NCBI GenBank assembly: GCA_028823235.1
Contig: JAPKBW010000003.1
Coordinates: 62,001-126,000, forward strand
Length of the DNA stretch: 64,000 bases
Direction of reading: 5' to 3'
Source: Longimicrobiales bacterium
GTDB lineage: Bacteria; Gemmatimonadota; Gemmatimonadetes; Longimicrobiales; Gaopeijiaceae
Below are positions 10,476 to 18,229 of this stretch, one piece after another. Every line of letters begins with the position of its first letter. Position 1 is the first letter of the stretch. The notes below the pieces were generated by a model that was not told the DNA's origin, searched no databases, and saw nothing but the letters and a program-made list of their open reading frames with translations. The position numbers and the translations under genes are program-made.

Positions 10476-11443
10476 GATTCACCTCCCCTCTTCGCGGCCT
10501 CGGCCTTCTCAGGCCGTCCACCTGCGAGCAGATACAGAACTGCCATACGAATCGCCACGCCGTTTGTCACCTGATTCAGAATCACTTGTTGCGGGCCATC
10601 CGCGACGTCCGAGTCGATCTCGACCCCGCGGTTCATTGGTCCCGGGTGCAAAATGAGCAGATCCTTCGGTGCGGCCTCGAGTCGAGCCGTCGAGACCCCC
10701 CAGATCCGGTTGTATTCACGCAGACTCGGCACATAGCCCGCTTCCATCCGCTCCAACTGAAGCCGGAGGACGTTTAGCACGTCAGCCCACTGAATCGCCT
10801 CTTCGATGTGAGGAAACACCGTAACTCCCAGATCCGCCACGGCCGGAGGCAGGAGCGTTTGTGGCCCACAGATCCCGACCTCAGCGCCGAGAGTCCTGAG
10901 CCCATATATGTTCGATCGTGCGACTCTTGAATGCAGGATGTCGCCGACGATGCACACCTTGAGGCCATCGAGTCGGCCCCGGTGGTCACGGATCGTGAGC
11001 AGGTCGAGAAGTCCCTGTGTCGGGTGCTCATGAGCCCCATCCCCAGCGTTGATGACATTGGATGGGATCCGATCCGCCAAAAAGCGTGCGGCGCCGGAAG
11101 AGCCATGCCGCATCACGACCATGTCGATGCGCATCGCCTCGAGGTTCCGGGCGGTGTCGACCAGCGTCTCGCCTTTCGTCACTGAGGAGCCGGACGAAGA
11201 GATATTGACCGTGTCGGCACTCAATCTTTTCTCAGCGAACTCGAATGAGACGCGGGTACGCGTCGACGCCTCGAAGAAGAGGTTAACGATCGTCTTGCCG
11301 CGCAGGACTGGCACCTTCTTGATCCTGCGCTCCGATATTTCCTTGAACGGCTCCGCGGTGTCGAGGATCGAGAGAATCTGCTCTGCCGTCAGATCCTCGA
11401 GCCCGATCAGATCTTTCCCGAAAGGTGCCACGGTCTCGCTCAC
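10472..11443 (-). CDS. pyrB: aspartate carbamoyltransferase catalytic subunit
   Basis: Catalyses the committed step of pyrimidine synthesis, carbamoyl phosphate plus aspartate. The 323-residue sequence shows the carbamoyl-phosphate site STRTR at residues 60-64 within [31 protein letters not shown], the LRLQLER substrate loop and [11 protein letters not shown] follow. No regulatory-subunit gene (pyrI) is adjacent, so control is likely through PyrR, whose gene overlaps it by four bases. Confidence 0.96.
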   Translation of the reverse strand: MSETVAPFGKDLIGLEDLTAEQILSILDTAEPFKEISERRIKKVPVLRGKTIVNLFFEASTRTRVSFEFAEKRLSADTVNISSSGSSVTKGETLVDTARNLEAMRIDMVVMRHGSSGAARFLADRIPSNVINAGDGAHEHPTQGLLDLLTIRDHRGRLDGLKVCIVGDILHSRVARSNIYGLRTLGAEVGICGPQTLLPPAVADLGVTVFPHIEEAIQWADVLNVLRLQLERMEAGYVPSLREYNRIWGVSTARLEAAPKDLLILHPGPMNRGVEIDSDVADGPQQVILNQVTNGVAIRMAVLYLLAGGRPEKAEAAKRGGES

Positions 11444-12000
11444 AAAGCCTCCGTTTTCGCCTGCACAATCTCGACTCCAAGTCGCCCATCCAGCTCCGGA
11501 ACGAGCACCTCTGCCCGCTGGCCGGGATGAACCTGAACCTCGCGGCCGGTGATGTCGGGGTGAATCGGAAGTTCCCGCCCGCCGCGATCGACCAGCACGC
11601 AGAGGAGAATCTGACTCGGACGCCCCCAGTCGTGGAGTTCGTTCAACGCCGCTCGGGCCGTACGCCCGGTATAAGCGACGTCATCGATGATGACGATGCA
11701 TCGGTCGTCGATCCCCCCGGTTGGGAGTTCCGTGCCTCCGATCACCGGTCGCGGACCGATCACCTCCAGGTCGTCTCGGTACAGCGTAATGTCCAGAGAT
11801 CCGGTATCGAGGGCGACACCCTCTGCTTGCTCGATTTCCTGCTGAATCAAAGCCGCGATGTGTGTGCCGCGACGATGAATCCCCATAAGGACAAGTCCAT
11901 CTGTCCCCCCATTGCGCTCCACGATCTCTCGGGCCATTCGAGCTACGGCCCGACGCACGTCGGACTCACTCATCACGGGGATGCGGCTCTGTTCAGGCAT
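11440..12000 (-). CDS. pyrR: bifunctional pyr operon regulator / uracil phosphoribosyltransferase
   Basis: Belongs to the phosphoribosyltransferase fold, shown by the PRPP-binding motif [19 protein letters not shown]. The N-terminal half ([18 protein letters not shown]) and the ending [15 protein letters not shown] match PyrR. In this family the protein binds UMP and pyr mRNA to attenuate transcription and has weak UPRT activity. It is the first gene of pyrR-pyrB-pyrC. I looked in the 216 bases upstream for a PyrR-type leader on the minus strand and could not see a clear one. An in-frame ATG at residue 10 is an alternative start. Confidence 0.92.
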   Translation of the reverse strand: MPEQSRIPVMSESDVRRAVARMAREIVERNGGTDGLVLMGIHRRGTHIAALIQQEIEQAEGVALDTGSLDITLYRDDLEVIGPRPVIGGTELPTGGIDDRCIVIIDDVAYTGRTARAALNELHDWGRPSQILLCVLVDRGGRELPIHPDITGREVQVHPGQRAEVLVPELDGRLGVEIVQAKTEAL

Positions 12001-12216
12001 CTCGTCGGGTTCGAAGGCCGGCTACCAGTCCCAGAGGGGCTCCGGCGGGTTGGGGTACGGTAAGTTCGGCCCTCGTGTGCCCCGGGTCAACGACGGTTCG
12101 CGGTACTGTCATGAGCGCCGCCAATTGCCCATTCTACGGCCGTCGCGCGGGTCCCCGAGAACGGGGGGACGGAAGCGACATGCAAGCCGTCATCGTCTCC
12201 AAAAAACGTCCTACTC

Positions 12217-14133
12217 ATGCGACTGCGCTCTGTTCTTCTTTTGCTCGTGATGCTCCCCCTGGCCTTCCCCGCGGCTGGACAAGAAGTAAAGGAACACCCT
12301 CAAGTCGTACTGAAGAACGTCCCATTCGAAATCATGGTTGGGGGTGGAACCGAGGAGTCCCTCTGGTTCGAGATCCGCAACGCGTCAGGAAAGGTCCTGG
12401 GAAGCGGCACGGTGGACAGCCACAACTCGGCGACGGCAAGAGACATGACGGTCGCCAGCCGGGAGGAGCTTCCACTCACAGTTCTGGTGGGTGACGAGAC
12501 ATTTACGGTCGACCCCACCCTCACGTCTGGGTGGTACTCGATCCTTCCGCCCATCGTCGCGATCGCGTTGGCCTTGATCTTCAGGGAAGTGGTGACTGCG
12601 CTCTTTGTCGGAGTGTGGCTGGGCGCACTGGCCGTTGGTGGGTTCAACCCTATCACCGCCACCGGCCGGTTCGTCGATCAGTTCATCGTCCCGGCCGTCG
12701 CTAATGCAGATCATGCGAGCATCATGGTCTTCACACTCTTCCTGGGTGCGATGGTTGGGTTGATCTCGAAGAACGGCGGGACTCGCGGCATCGTGGACGC
12801 AGTAGCGCCGATGGCGAGAACGCCGCGACGAGGAAAAATGGCCACGTGGGGAGCGGGCATGGCCATCTTCTTCGACGACTATGCCAACACACTCATTGTC
12901 GGGAACACCATGCGGCCGATTACGGACCGTCTGAAGATTTCCCGCGAAAAGTTGGCCTATCTCGTTGACTCCACAGCGGCACCGGTGGCAGCGCTCGTGC
13001 CGGTCTCGACATGGGTCGGTTATGAAATCAGCCTGATCGGCGACGGCCTTGGCATCGCGGCCGAGCAGACTCCCGGGGCGGCCGCAGCACTCGACGTCAG
13101 TTCGTTTTCGATTTTCGTAGAAACCATCCCCTACCTTTTCTATCCCCTCCTCGCGTTGGTCCTCGTCTTCCTGACATCAGTGACAGGGCGAGACTTCGGT
13201 CCCATGGCCGCTGCCGAGAAACGAGCCGCGAACGGACAGGGACTCTATCGTCCGGGCGCGAACTTGGCAGTCGACACCGAGTCGGAAGACATGAACCCGA
13301 AAGAGGGCGCGCCACGACTGTGGTACAACGCCGCGCTTCCGGTCCTCACGGTCATTATTGTCGTCCTAGTTGGCCTCTACACATCAGGGCGAGCCGTCGT
13401 CGGTCCAGGCGCCAACCTGAGGGACGTCTTCGGCGAGGCCTCATCATACGATGCCCTACTCTGGGGCTCACTGTCGGGCGCGCTCATGGCTGCCTTCCTC
13501 TCGATCGTCCAGAGAATCCTGACCCTCAAAGAATGCGTGGATGCCTCCGTCGGCGGATTTCGGTCAATGATGCTCGCGATGATGATTCTCGTTCTCGCGT
13601 GGTCCATGGGATCCGTCACCGAAGCGATTGGGACATCAAGCTTCCTGACGCTGCTGTTATCCGACCGAATCGCCATTGAGCTGATCCCTGCCATCGTCTT
13701 CCTCACTTCGGGAGCCATGGCGTTCGCGACGGGAACATCCTGGGGCACCATGGCCATCATGTTACCCGTCGTGATCCCGCTCACGGTCGCGCTCGGCGGC
13801 CCGGACGTTCTGCCAGGTGCGGTCGACGCCCACCTGCTGCTCGGAGGCATCGCATCGGTACTCGCCGGATCGATTTTCGGAGATCATTGCTCGCCCATCT
13901 CCGACACGACGGTGCTCTCGTCTACGGCCTCCGCGTGTGATCATGTTGATCACGTGAAAACTCAACTGCCGTACGCCCTTATGGTCGGCGGAATCGGAGT
14001 TCTCTTGGGCAACATAGGGACCGCTTATGGCCTACCAGCCTGGGCTGCACTCGGAATCGGAACGCTGATTCTTGTCGTCGTAGTCTACACAGTCGGACAA
14101 CCGGTGGAGACCGCCGCGAACGAATCAGTCTGA
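12217..14133 (+). CDS. NhaC-family Na+/H+ antiporter with secreted N-terminal domain
   Basis: A 638-residue protein. A signal peptide (MRLRSVLLLLVMLPLAFPAAGQ) is followed by about 80 polar residues rich in beta-strand patterns. NhaC/MleN-type transport helices begin near residue 105 (SILPPIVAIALALIF). Family hallmarks include GGTRGIVDA, IFFDDYANTLIVGNTMRPITD, FATGTSWGTMAIMLPV and GDHCSPISDTTVLSSTAS. NhaC relatives exchange sodium for protons or for malate and lactate. The extracytoplasmic domain is extra to the classical antiporter and may sense or bind a ligand; that role is inference. The gene is divergent from pyrR, and a short GGGCAG/CTGCCC hairpin follows its stop. Confidence 0.88.
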   Translation: MRLRSVLLLLVMLPLAFPAAGQEVKEHPQVVLKNVPFEIMVGGGTEESLWFEIRNASGKVLGSGTVDSHNSATARDMTVASREELPLTVLVGDETFTVDPTLTSGWYSILPPIVAIALALIFREVVTALFVGVWLGALAVGGFNPITATGRFVDQFIVPAVANADHASIMVFTLFLGAMVGLISKNGGTRGIVDAVAPMARTPRRGKMATWGAGMAIFFDDYANTLIVGNTMRPITDRLKISREKLAYLVDSTAAPVAALVPVSTWVGYEISLIGDGLGIAAEQTPGAAAALDVSSFSIFVETIPYLFYPLLALVLVFLTSVTGRDFGPMAAAEKRAANGQGLYRPGANLAVDTESEDMNPKEGAPRLWYNAALPVLTVIIVVLVGLYTSGRAVVGPGANLRDVFGEASSYDALLWGSLSGALMAAFLSIVQRILTLKECVDASVGGFRSMMLAMMILVLAWSMGSVTEAIGTSSFLTLLLSDRIAIELIPAIVFLTSGAMAFATGTSWGTMAIMLPVVIPLTVALGGPDVLPGAVDAHLLLGGIASVLAGSIFGDHCSPISDTTVLSSTASACDHVDHVKTQLPYALMVGGIGVLLGNIGTAYGLPAWAALGIGTLILVVVVYTVGQPVETAANESV

Positions 14134-14139
14134 GGTGTC

Positions 14140-14155
14140 GGGCAGTCGTCTGCCC
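14140..14155. terminator. short hairpin between convergent genes
   Basis: GGGCAG and CTGCCC are separated by TCGT. The hairpin lies between the antiporter stop and the convergent glycoside-hydrolase-like gene. It lacks a T tract, so a terminator role is only plausible. Confidence 0.35.
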
Positions 14156-14173
14156 CACCACCGCTCCTCGATT

Positions 14174-15511
14174 TTACCGGCCGAAGCGGCCCTGTCCAAT
14201 GCGTTGCAGGTAGGGATCGGACGGATCACCGATCCCTTCGCCTACAGCCCAGTCGTAGGAGAACAGCACGACACCACCCGCACCGCCCTGTCGTGCTATG
14301 TCGATCATGCCAAGAGTGCCGTCGACTGAGTTCATGTAGGCGCCGATCCCGGCCCACAGCCGGTCCCCATCCCCGGCCGCGTCGGCTGCGACCTGTATCA
14401 GCGATGCGAATCGGCTGCTGTCCGGCGTGTACGCCATGGGGACGGCGATATCTATGAGGCCGTCCCGTAGCCAAGCCGGCCATTCCTGGAAGCGATCGTT
14501 ATACGCGAGATCGGTGTCCGCGATCACAGCGGCAGAGATCATGAGGCGAGGGTTGATCTCCTTGACATCTTGATGAATGCGTCGGACCAGCCGAGTGACA
14601 TTCTCCCGCCGGAAGTCCGCCCAGAGCGTCGGCTCGCCCTCAACGAATGCATACAGATCCGACAAGTAGGCATCGTCGAGTTGCTCGAACCGTGCCGGAG
14701 TCAGTGGCGCACGGGCCCATAGCCGGAACCGTTCGAGCGCACCAATGGAGTAGTCATACTGTCCGGACGGGAAGCGGATGTAGTCGTAATGAATGCCATC
14801 CAGGTTGTAACGGGTTGCAAGATCGAGCCAGACCGCGCGCACACGGTCCTGTACCTCCGGATGCGACGGGCTCGAATACACACCCTCGACCGTATCGGGG
14901 TTGTCCCGAGCGTACTGAACCAGCGCGGCCACGAAGCGATCGTCGAACGGATCCACCGGGAGTAACTGTTGGCCAAGGTCCCTGGGAACGGCCAACCAGT
15001 CCGGATGCGCGTTCACGAGGTGATCCGGGCTCTCTGGCAACTCCGCAGGTCCCCACACGAGGTGGGTGTTCACCCAGGCATGGACCGCCATGCCCCGGTT
15101 GTGCGCCAAATCAATAGCCAACTCAAGTGGGTCGAAGTCCGGCTCACGCACAGATTCCCCGCGCGGCTCAAGCTCCGAGGAGTAAAACGCATCCGCCCGT
15201 CCGCGCACCTGCACGAGGAGCGTGTTGATGCCCGCGGCCTCGGCATTCTCCACCATCTCGGTAACGGCCTCAGCACTCGTCATCGTATACCGCACGACCC
15301 AGACCGCTCTCACTTCGTCGAAGGAGCGGACCGGATCCACCGTCGGCCCGACCGCGTCGGGCATGCCCGACGCCTCATTCGGTAGAGGCCGTGAGGGCGC
15401 GGCCTCCGGTTGGGTCGTGCTCGGCGTCGGCCGCTGGGGTCCCACCAGCGTGCACCCGGCTGCGAGCAGCAAGAGTGCCAGCGCCACTTTCGGGGCGAAA
15501 GCTGACCTCAT
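14174..15511 (-). CDS. glycoside hydrolase-like (GHL10/DUF187) lipoprotein
   Basis: A 445-residue lipoprotein. The lipobox LLAAGC gives a lipidated Cys20, then a Pro/Ser-rich linker leads to the GHL10 (YngK-like) TIM barrel. Barrel motifs include EVRAVWVVRYTM, GINTLLVQVRGRADAFYSS, HNRGMAVHAWVNTHLVWG, NLDGIHYDYIRFPSGQYDYS and the late WAGIGAYMN. Members act, or are predicted to act, on cell-surface or peptidoglycan-type glycans; the true substrate is unknown. It overlaps the upstream tadA stop by four bases. Confidence 0.88.
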   Translation of the reverse strand: MRSAFAPKVALALLLLAAGCTLVGPQRPTPSTTQPEAAPSRPLPNEASGMPDAVGPTVDPVRSFDEVRAVWVVRYTMTSAEAVTEMVENAEAAGINTLLVQVRGRADAFYSSELEPRGESVREPDFDPLELAIDLAHNRGMAVHAWVNTHLVWGPAELPESPDHLVNAHPDWLAVPRDLGQQLLPVDPFDDRFVAALVQYARDNPDTVEGVYSSPSHPEVQDRVRAVWLDLATRYNLDGIHYDYIRFPSGQYDYSIGALERFRLWARAPLTPARFEQLDDAYLSDLYAFVEGEPTLWADFRRENVTRLVRRIHQDVKEINPRLMISAAVIADTDLAYNDRFQEWPAWLRDGLIDIAVPMAYTPDSSRFASLIQVAADAAGDGDRLWAGIGAYMNSVDGTLGMIDIARQGGAGGVVLFSYDWAVGEGIGDPSDPYLQRIGQGRFGR

Positions 15512-15957
15512 CGGCGCGCCTTGAAGAACGTCTTGAGCATGGAGGAAGCTTCTTCAGCGCGAATACCGGTCACGATTTCGCAGCGGTGATTGAGTCGATC
15601 ATCCTGAAGGAGGTTGTTCAGCGATCCTCCCATGCCAGCCTTTGGGTCGCGGGTCGCAAAGACAACCCGAGGAATTCGGGCGAGTACGATTGCACCCGCG
15701 CACATCGCGCATGGCTCGAGCGTGACATAGAGCGTCGTGTCGAGCAGTCGCCAGTCTCCTTCGACTTTCCCGGCCGAACGAATCGCAACGACCTCAGCGT
15801 GCGCCGTGGGGTCCGAATCCCTGACCGTGCGATTCGCCCCCTCAGCGAGTATCGCCCCGCCTCGAACAAGAACCGCACCGACGGGAACTTCACCGACAGC
15901 TTCAGCCGCTCGCGCGAGATCAAGGGCGTGCGACATCCACGAATCGTGTGTGGCCAA
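15508..15957 (-). CDS. tadA: tRNA-specific adenosine deaminase TadA
   Basis: Deaminates A34 to inosine in tRNA-Arg(ACG). At 149 residues it has the usual length. Zinc and catalytic residues are intact: HAEV with His53 and Glu55, and PCAMC with Cys83 and Cys86, followed by ARIPRVVFATRDPKAG. The C-terminal LLQDDRLNHRCEIVTGIRAEEASSML is typical of TadA rather than of other cytidine-deaminase-fold enzymes. It heads a two-gene overlap with the GHL10 lipoprotein. Confidence 0.94.
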   Translation of the reverse strand: MATHDSWMSHALDLARAAEAVGEVPVGAVLVRGGAILAEGANRTVRDSDPTAHAEVVAIRSAGKVEGDWRLLDTTLYVTLEPCAMCAGAIVLARIPRVVFATRDPKAGMGGSLNNLLQDDRLNHRCEIVTGIRAEEASSMLKTFFKARR

Positions 15958-16013
15958 GTCGGCCGGGGAAAGTTCGGGCGCGCTCGACGGTGAATCTGCC
16001 CCCGCGCCCTGCG

Positions 16014-16736
16014 TCAGTGCGTGGTCAGGTTGACCGTCGAGACCTCCCCCATCCGTCGGTAAAAGCCAGCGACTCGGCCAATCACCCGCATATCGGCATC
16101 GCCAACCAGAGTCATGCCACCGTCCGGCTGAAGCGCCTCAAGGTATACTCCTTTCCCATTGCGAGTCACGCGATGGAAAGCTGACGTGTCTCCAATTTCG
16201 GCGACCACCACACTCCCGTCGACGATGTCCTCGACGTTCACCGGTGACACCAGCACTAGGTCGCCCTCTGTCACGCCGAGGACCGCCAGATCACCCACCC
16301 TGGCTCGGACCATAAACGATCCGTCTTCGCTGCCCAACTGTCGATCCATCGAAAAGTAGGTGTCGGCGCTCCGCATGCCCCCACTCGTCGGCACATCGGT
16401 AAAGCACGGTACGGCGACGGTATCGGCGCTGAGGTCGACCCCCAGGATCTTGACCCCCCGTGACCGCGATGGGTCTCGCTCAAGACAACCCTTGTCGGCC
16501 AGCGCCTGCAGGTGTTCAGAAACCGTCCTGGTGCTCTTGATCGCAAAGCGCTCGCAGATCTCGCGGATCGACGGCTGATAGGTGTTTGCCCTCAGGTAAC
16601 TCACCATGAAATCGAGGATCTTCCGCTCAATCTCGTTGAGTGGTTCGACCTGGCGACTTGTGGCCGGGACTTCGCGCTGGGTTATGGCGTCAGATCTAGC
16701 CAACAAACAAACACTTGGAGGAGGGCATTGGGGCAC
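16014..16736 (-). CDS. LexA-like repressor lacking the autoprotease dyad
   Basis: A 240-residue protein with a LexA winged-helix domain (residues 33-95: NEIERKILDFMV, PSIREICERFAIKSTRTVSEHLQALADKG, SRGVKILG) and an S24-like C-terminal domain. Aligned by eye to E. coli LexA, the catalytic Ser119 position holds Asp149 (RVGDL in place of GMSM). The Lys156 position holds His188 (AFHRV in place of TVKRL). The Ala-Gly cleavage bond region reads TSGG. The protein therefore probably dimerises and binds operators but cannot self-cleave. A promoter lies directly upstream, and an AGGTG five bases before the ATG supports this start. It could be a LexA paralogue under another signal; calling it the SOS regulator would be unsafe. 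Confidence 0.85.
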   Translation of the reverse strand: MPQCPPPSVCLLARSDAITQREVPATSRQVEPLNEIERKILDFMVSYLRANTYQPSIREICERFAIKSTRTVSEHLQALADKGCLERDPSRSRGVKILGVDLSADTVAVPCFTDVPTSGGMRSADTYFSMDRQLGSEDGSFMVRARVGDLAVLGVTEGDLVLVSPVNVEDIVDGSVVVAEIGDTSAFHRVTRNGKGVYLEALQPDGGMTLVGDADMRVIGRVAGFYRRMGEVSTVNLTTH

Positions 16737-16756
16737 CTGATCGGTGACCGGGATCT

Positions 16757-16786
16757 ATCCTAATGTGCGCTTCGGAAACGTGTCAA
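16757..16786 (-). promoter_or_regulatory. sigma70-type promoter for the LexA-like gene
   Basis: On the minus strand, TTGACA (16781-16786) and TAGGAT (16757-16762) are separated by 18 bases. The expected start of transcription is near 16750, giving a leader of about 14 bases to the ATG at 16736. I found no convincing LexA-type palindrome over it. Confidence 0.6.
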
Positions 16787-16798
16787 GAACACTCTTTC

Positions 16799-18229
16799 TC
16801 AGGCCGATCGGATACGCTCCACCCCACTCGCAATGCGCTGGATCACTCGCTCGCGGCCAAGCAGTACCAGGACGTCAAAGATCCCGGGGCTCGCCATGTT
16901 GCCTGTGAGCGCAACGCGGAGCGGATGGATGAGCTTTCCCGCACCCATTTCCATCTCAGCCGCAAGGCCACGGAGACGTTCTTCGAGGACCTCATGCTTC
17001 CACTCAGCGTCCTCAAATGCCGCGTGAAGGCGGAGCAGACGCTCAATCGCAGCCTCAGGGTCCTTTCGCCACTGCTTCTCGACCGCTTTCTCGTCAAAGT
17101 TGAGATCCGAGCACAGGAATGGGTGAGCCTGAGCGACGAGTTCGTCCAGCGTTCGGGCGCGAACCTTAATAACCTCGAGAAGGGCATCGACCCACGGAGC
17201 GTCGTCGAGTCGATCGACGTCACACACCTGTCCTTCAAGTCCGGCCCTGATGTAGTCACACAGTTCCGGAGACTGTCGAGCGGAGAGATGCCGCCCGTTC
17301 AGCCACTGGAGCTTCTCGATATCGAAGACCGATCCCGACTTGAGAAGCCGGTCCGAGCTGAACGCTTCGATGAGCTCTTCGGCGGTCATGAACTCCCGAT
17401 CATCGCCGGGGCTCCACCCCAGCAACGCCAGAAAATTTACCATCGCCTCTGGGAGGATGCCCTCGTTCGCGTACTCGCCGACCGCGGTCACTCCATGTCG
17501 CTTGGATAGCTTCTTTCCGTCCTGTCCAAGAATCATCGGTACATGCATGAACGTCGGCTCTGGGTATCCCAGAGCGCGAGACAGCAACACTTGCTTGGGT
17601 GTATTGGAGAGATGGTCGTCGCCCCGCAGGACGTGCGTGATCCGCTGATGCGCATCATCGGAGACAACCGCCAGGTTGTAGACCGGGCTCCCGTCCGACC
17701 GAAGGATCACCAGGTCGTCGACATCATCGTTCCCGAACCGCATTTCGCCGTGCACGAGATCGGTGAAGAGCGTCTCACCGTCCGGCACACGGAATCGGAC
17801 CGCGAACCCCTCACCAGCGTCGGCACGGCGGACCGCCTCGTCGAAGCCAAGGGCATCGGCCTCCTCCCTGGCGACACGGCTAGGGTGCATCCCTCGCTCC
17901 TGAGCCTCAGCTCGTACTGCATCGGGGTCGGAGAAATCGCGATATGCTTTCCCTTCGTCGAGCAGGCGAAGTGCGTCCGCCCGATGGCGCTCTACGCCTT
18001 CGCTCTGGAAAAAGGGGCCCTCGTCCCAGTCCGTACCCAGCCAGTTCATGCCGTCGAGGATGGCACGGGTGTGTTCGTCGCTCGAGCGCGCCTTGTCAGT
18101 ATCTTCGATCCTGAGGATGAAGACACCACCTTCTTTTTTGGCGAGCAGCCAGTTGAAAATCGCCGTGCGGGCGCCACCGACGTGCAGATACCCCGTCGGC
18201 GACGGGGCAAAGCGAAGTCGCATCGTCAC
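16799..18229 (-). CDS. gltX: glutamate--tRNA ligase
   Basis: A 476-residue class I synthetase. The ATP-binding HIGH-type motif is PSPTGYLHVGGARTAIFNWL and the KMSKS-type motif is KKLSKRHG. RIEDTD and the helical anticodon-binding C-terminal domain follow in the expected order. The GTG start overlaps the glnS stop by four bases; an ATG two codons later is equally possible. Because a GlnRS is encoded next to it, this enzyme probably charges only tRNA-Glu. Confidence 0.95.
   Translation of the reverse strand: MTMRLRFAPSPTGYLHVGGARTAIFNWLLAKKEGGVFILRIEDTDKARSSDEHTRAILDGMNWLGTDWDEGPFFQSEGVERHRADALRLLDEGKAYRDFSDPDAVRAEAQERGMHPSRVAREEADALGFDEAVRRADAGEGFAVRFRVPDGETLFTDLVHGEMRFGNDDVDDLVILRSDGSPVYNLAVVSDDAHQRITHVLRGDDHLSNTPKQVLLSRALGYPEPTFMHVPMILGQDGKKLSKRHGVTAVGEYANEGILPEAMVNFLALLGWSPGDDREFMTAEELIEAFSSDRLLKSGSVFDIEKLQWLNGRHLSARQSPELCDYIRAGLEGQVCDVDRLDDAPWVDALLEVIKVRARTLDELVAQAHPFLCSDLNFDEKAVEKQWRKDPEAAIERLLRLHAAFEDAEWKHEVLEERLRGLAAEMEMGAGKLIHPLRVALTGNMASPGIFDVLVLLGRERVIQRIASGVERIRSA

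Noticed and set aside
12030-12048. A PyrR-loop-like TCCCAGAGGGGCTCC near the pyrR start
   Set aside because: It reads on the plus strand, opposite to pyrR-pyrB-pyrC, and no antiterminator/terminator pair is visible.
16680-16712. AACAAACAAACAC near the start of the LexA-like gene as a possible operator related to the GTAAAC palindrome
   Set aside because: It is not palindromic and shares only GTTTGTTT with the site at 25337.
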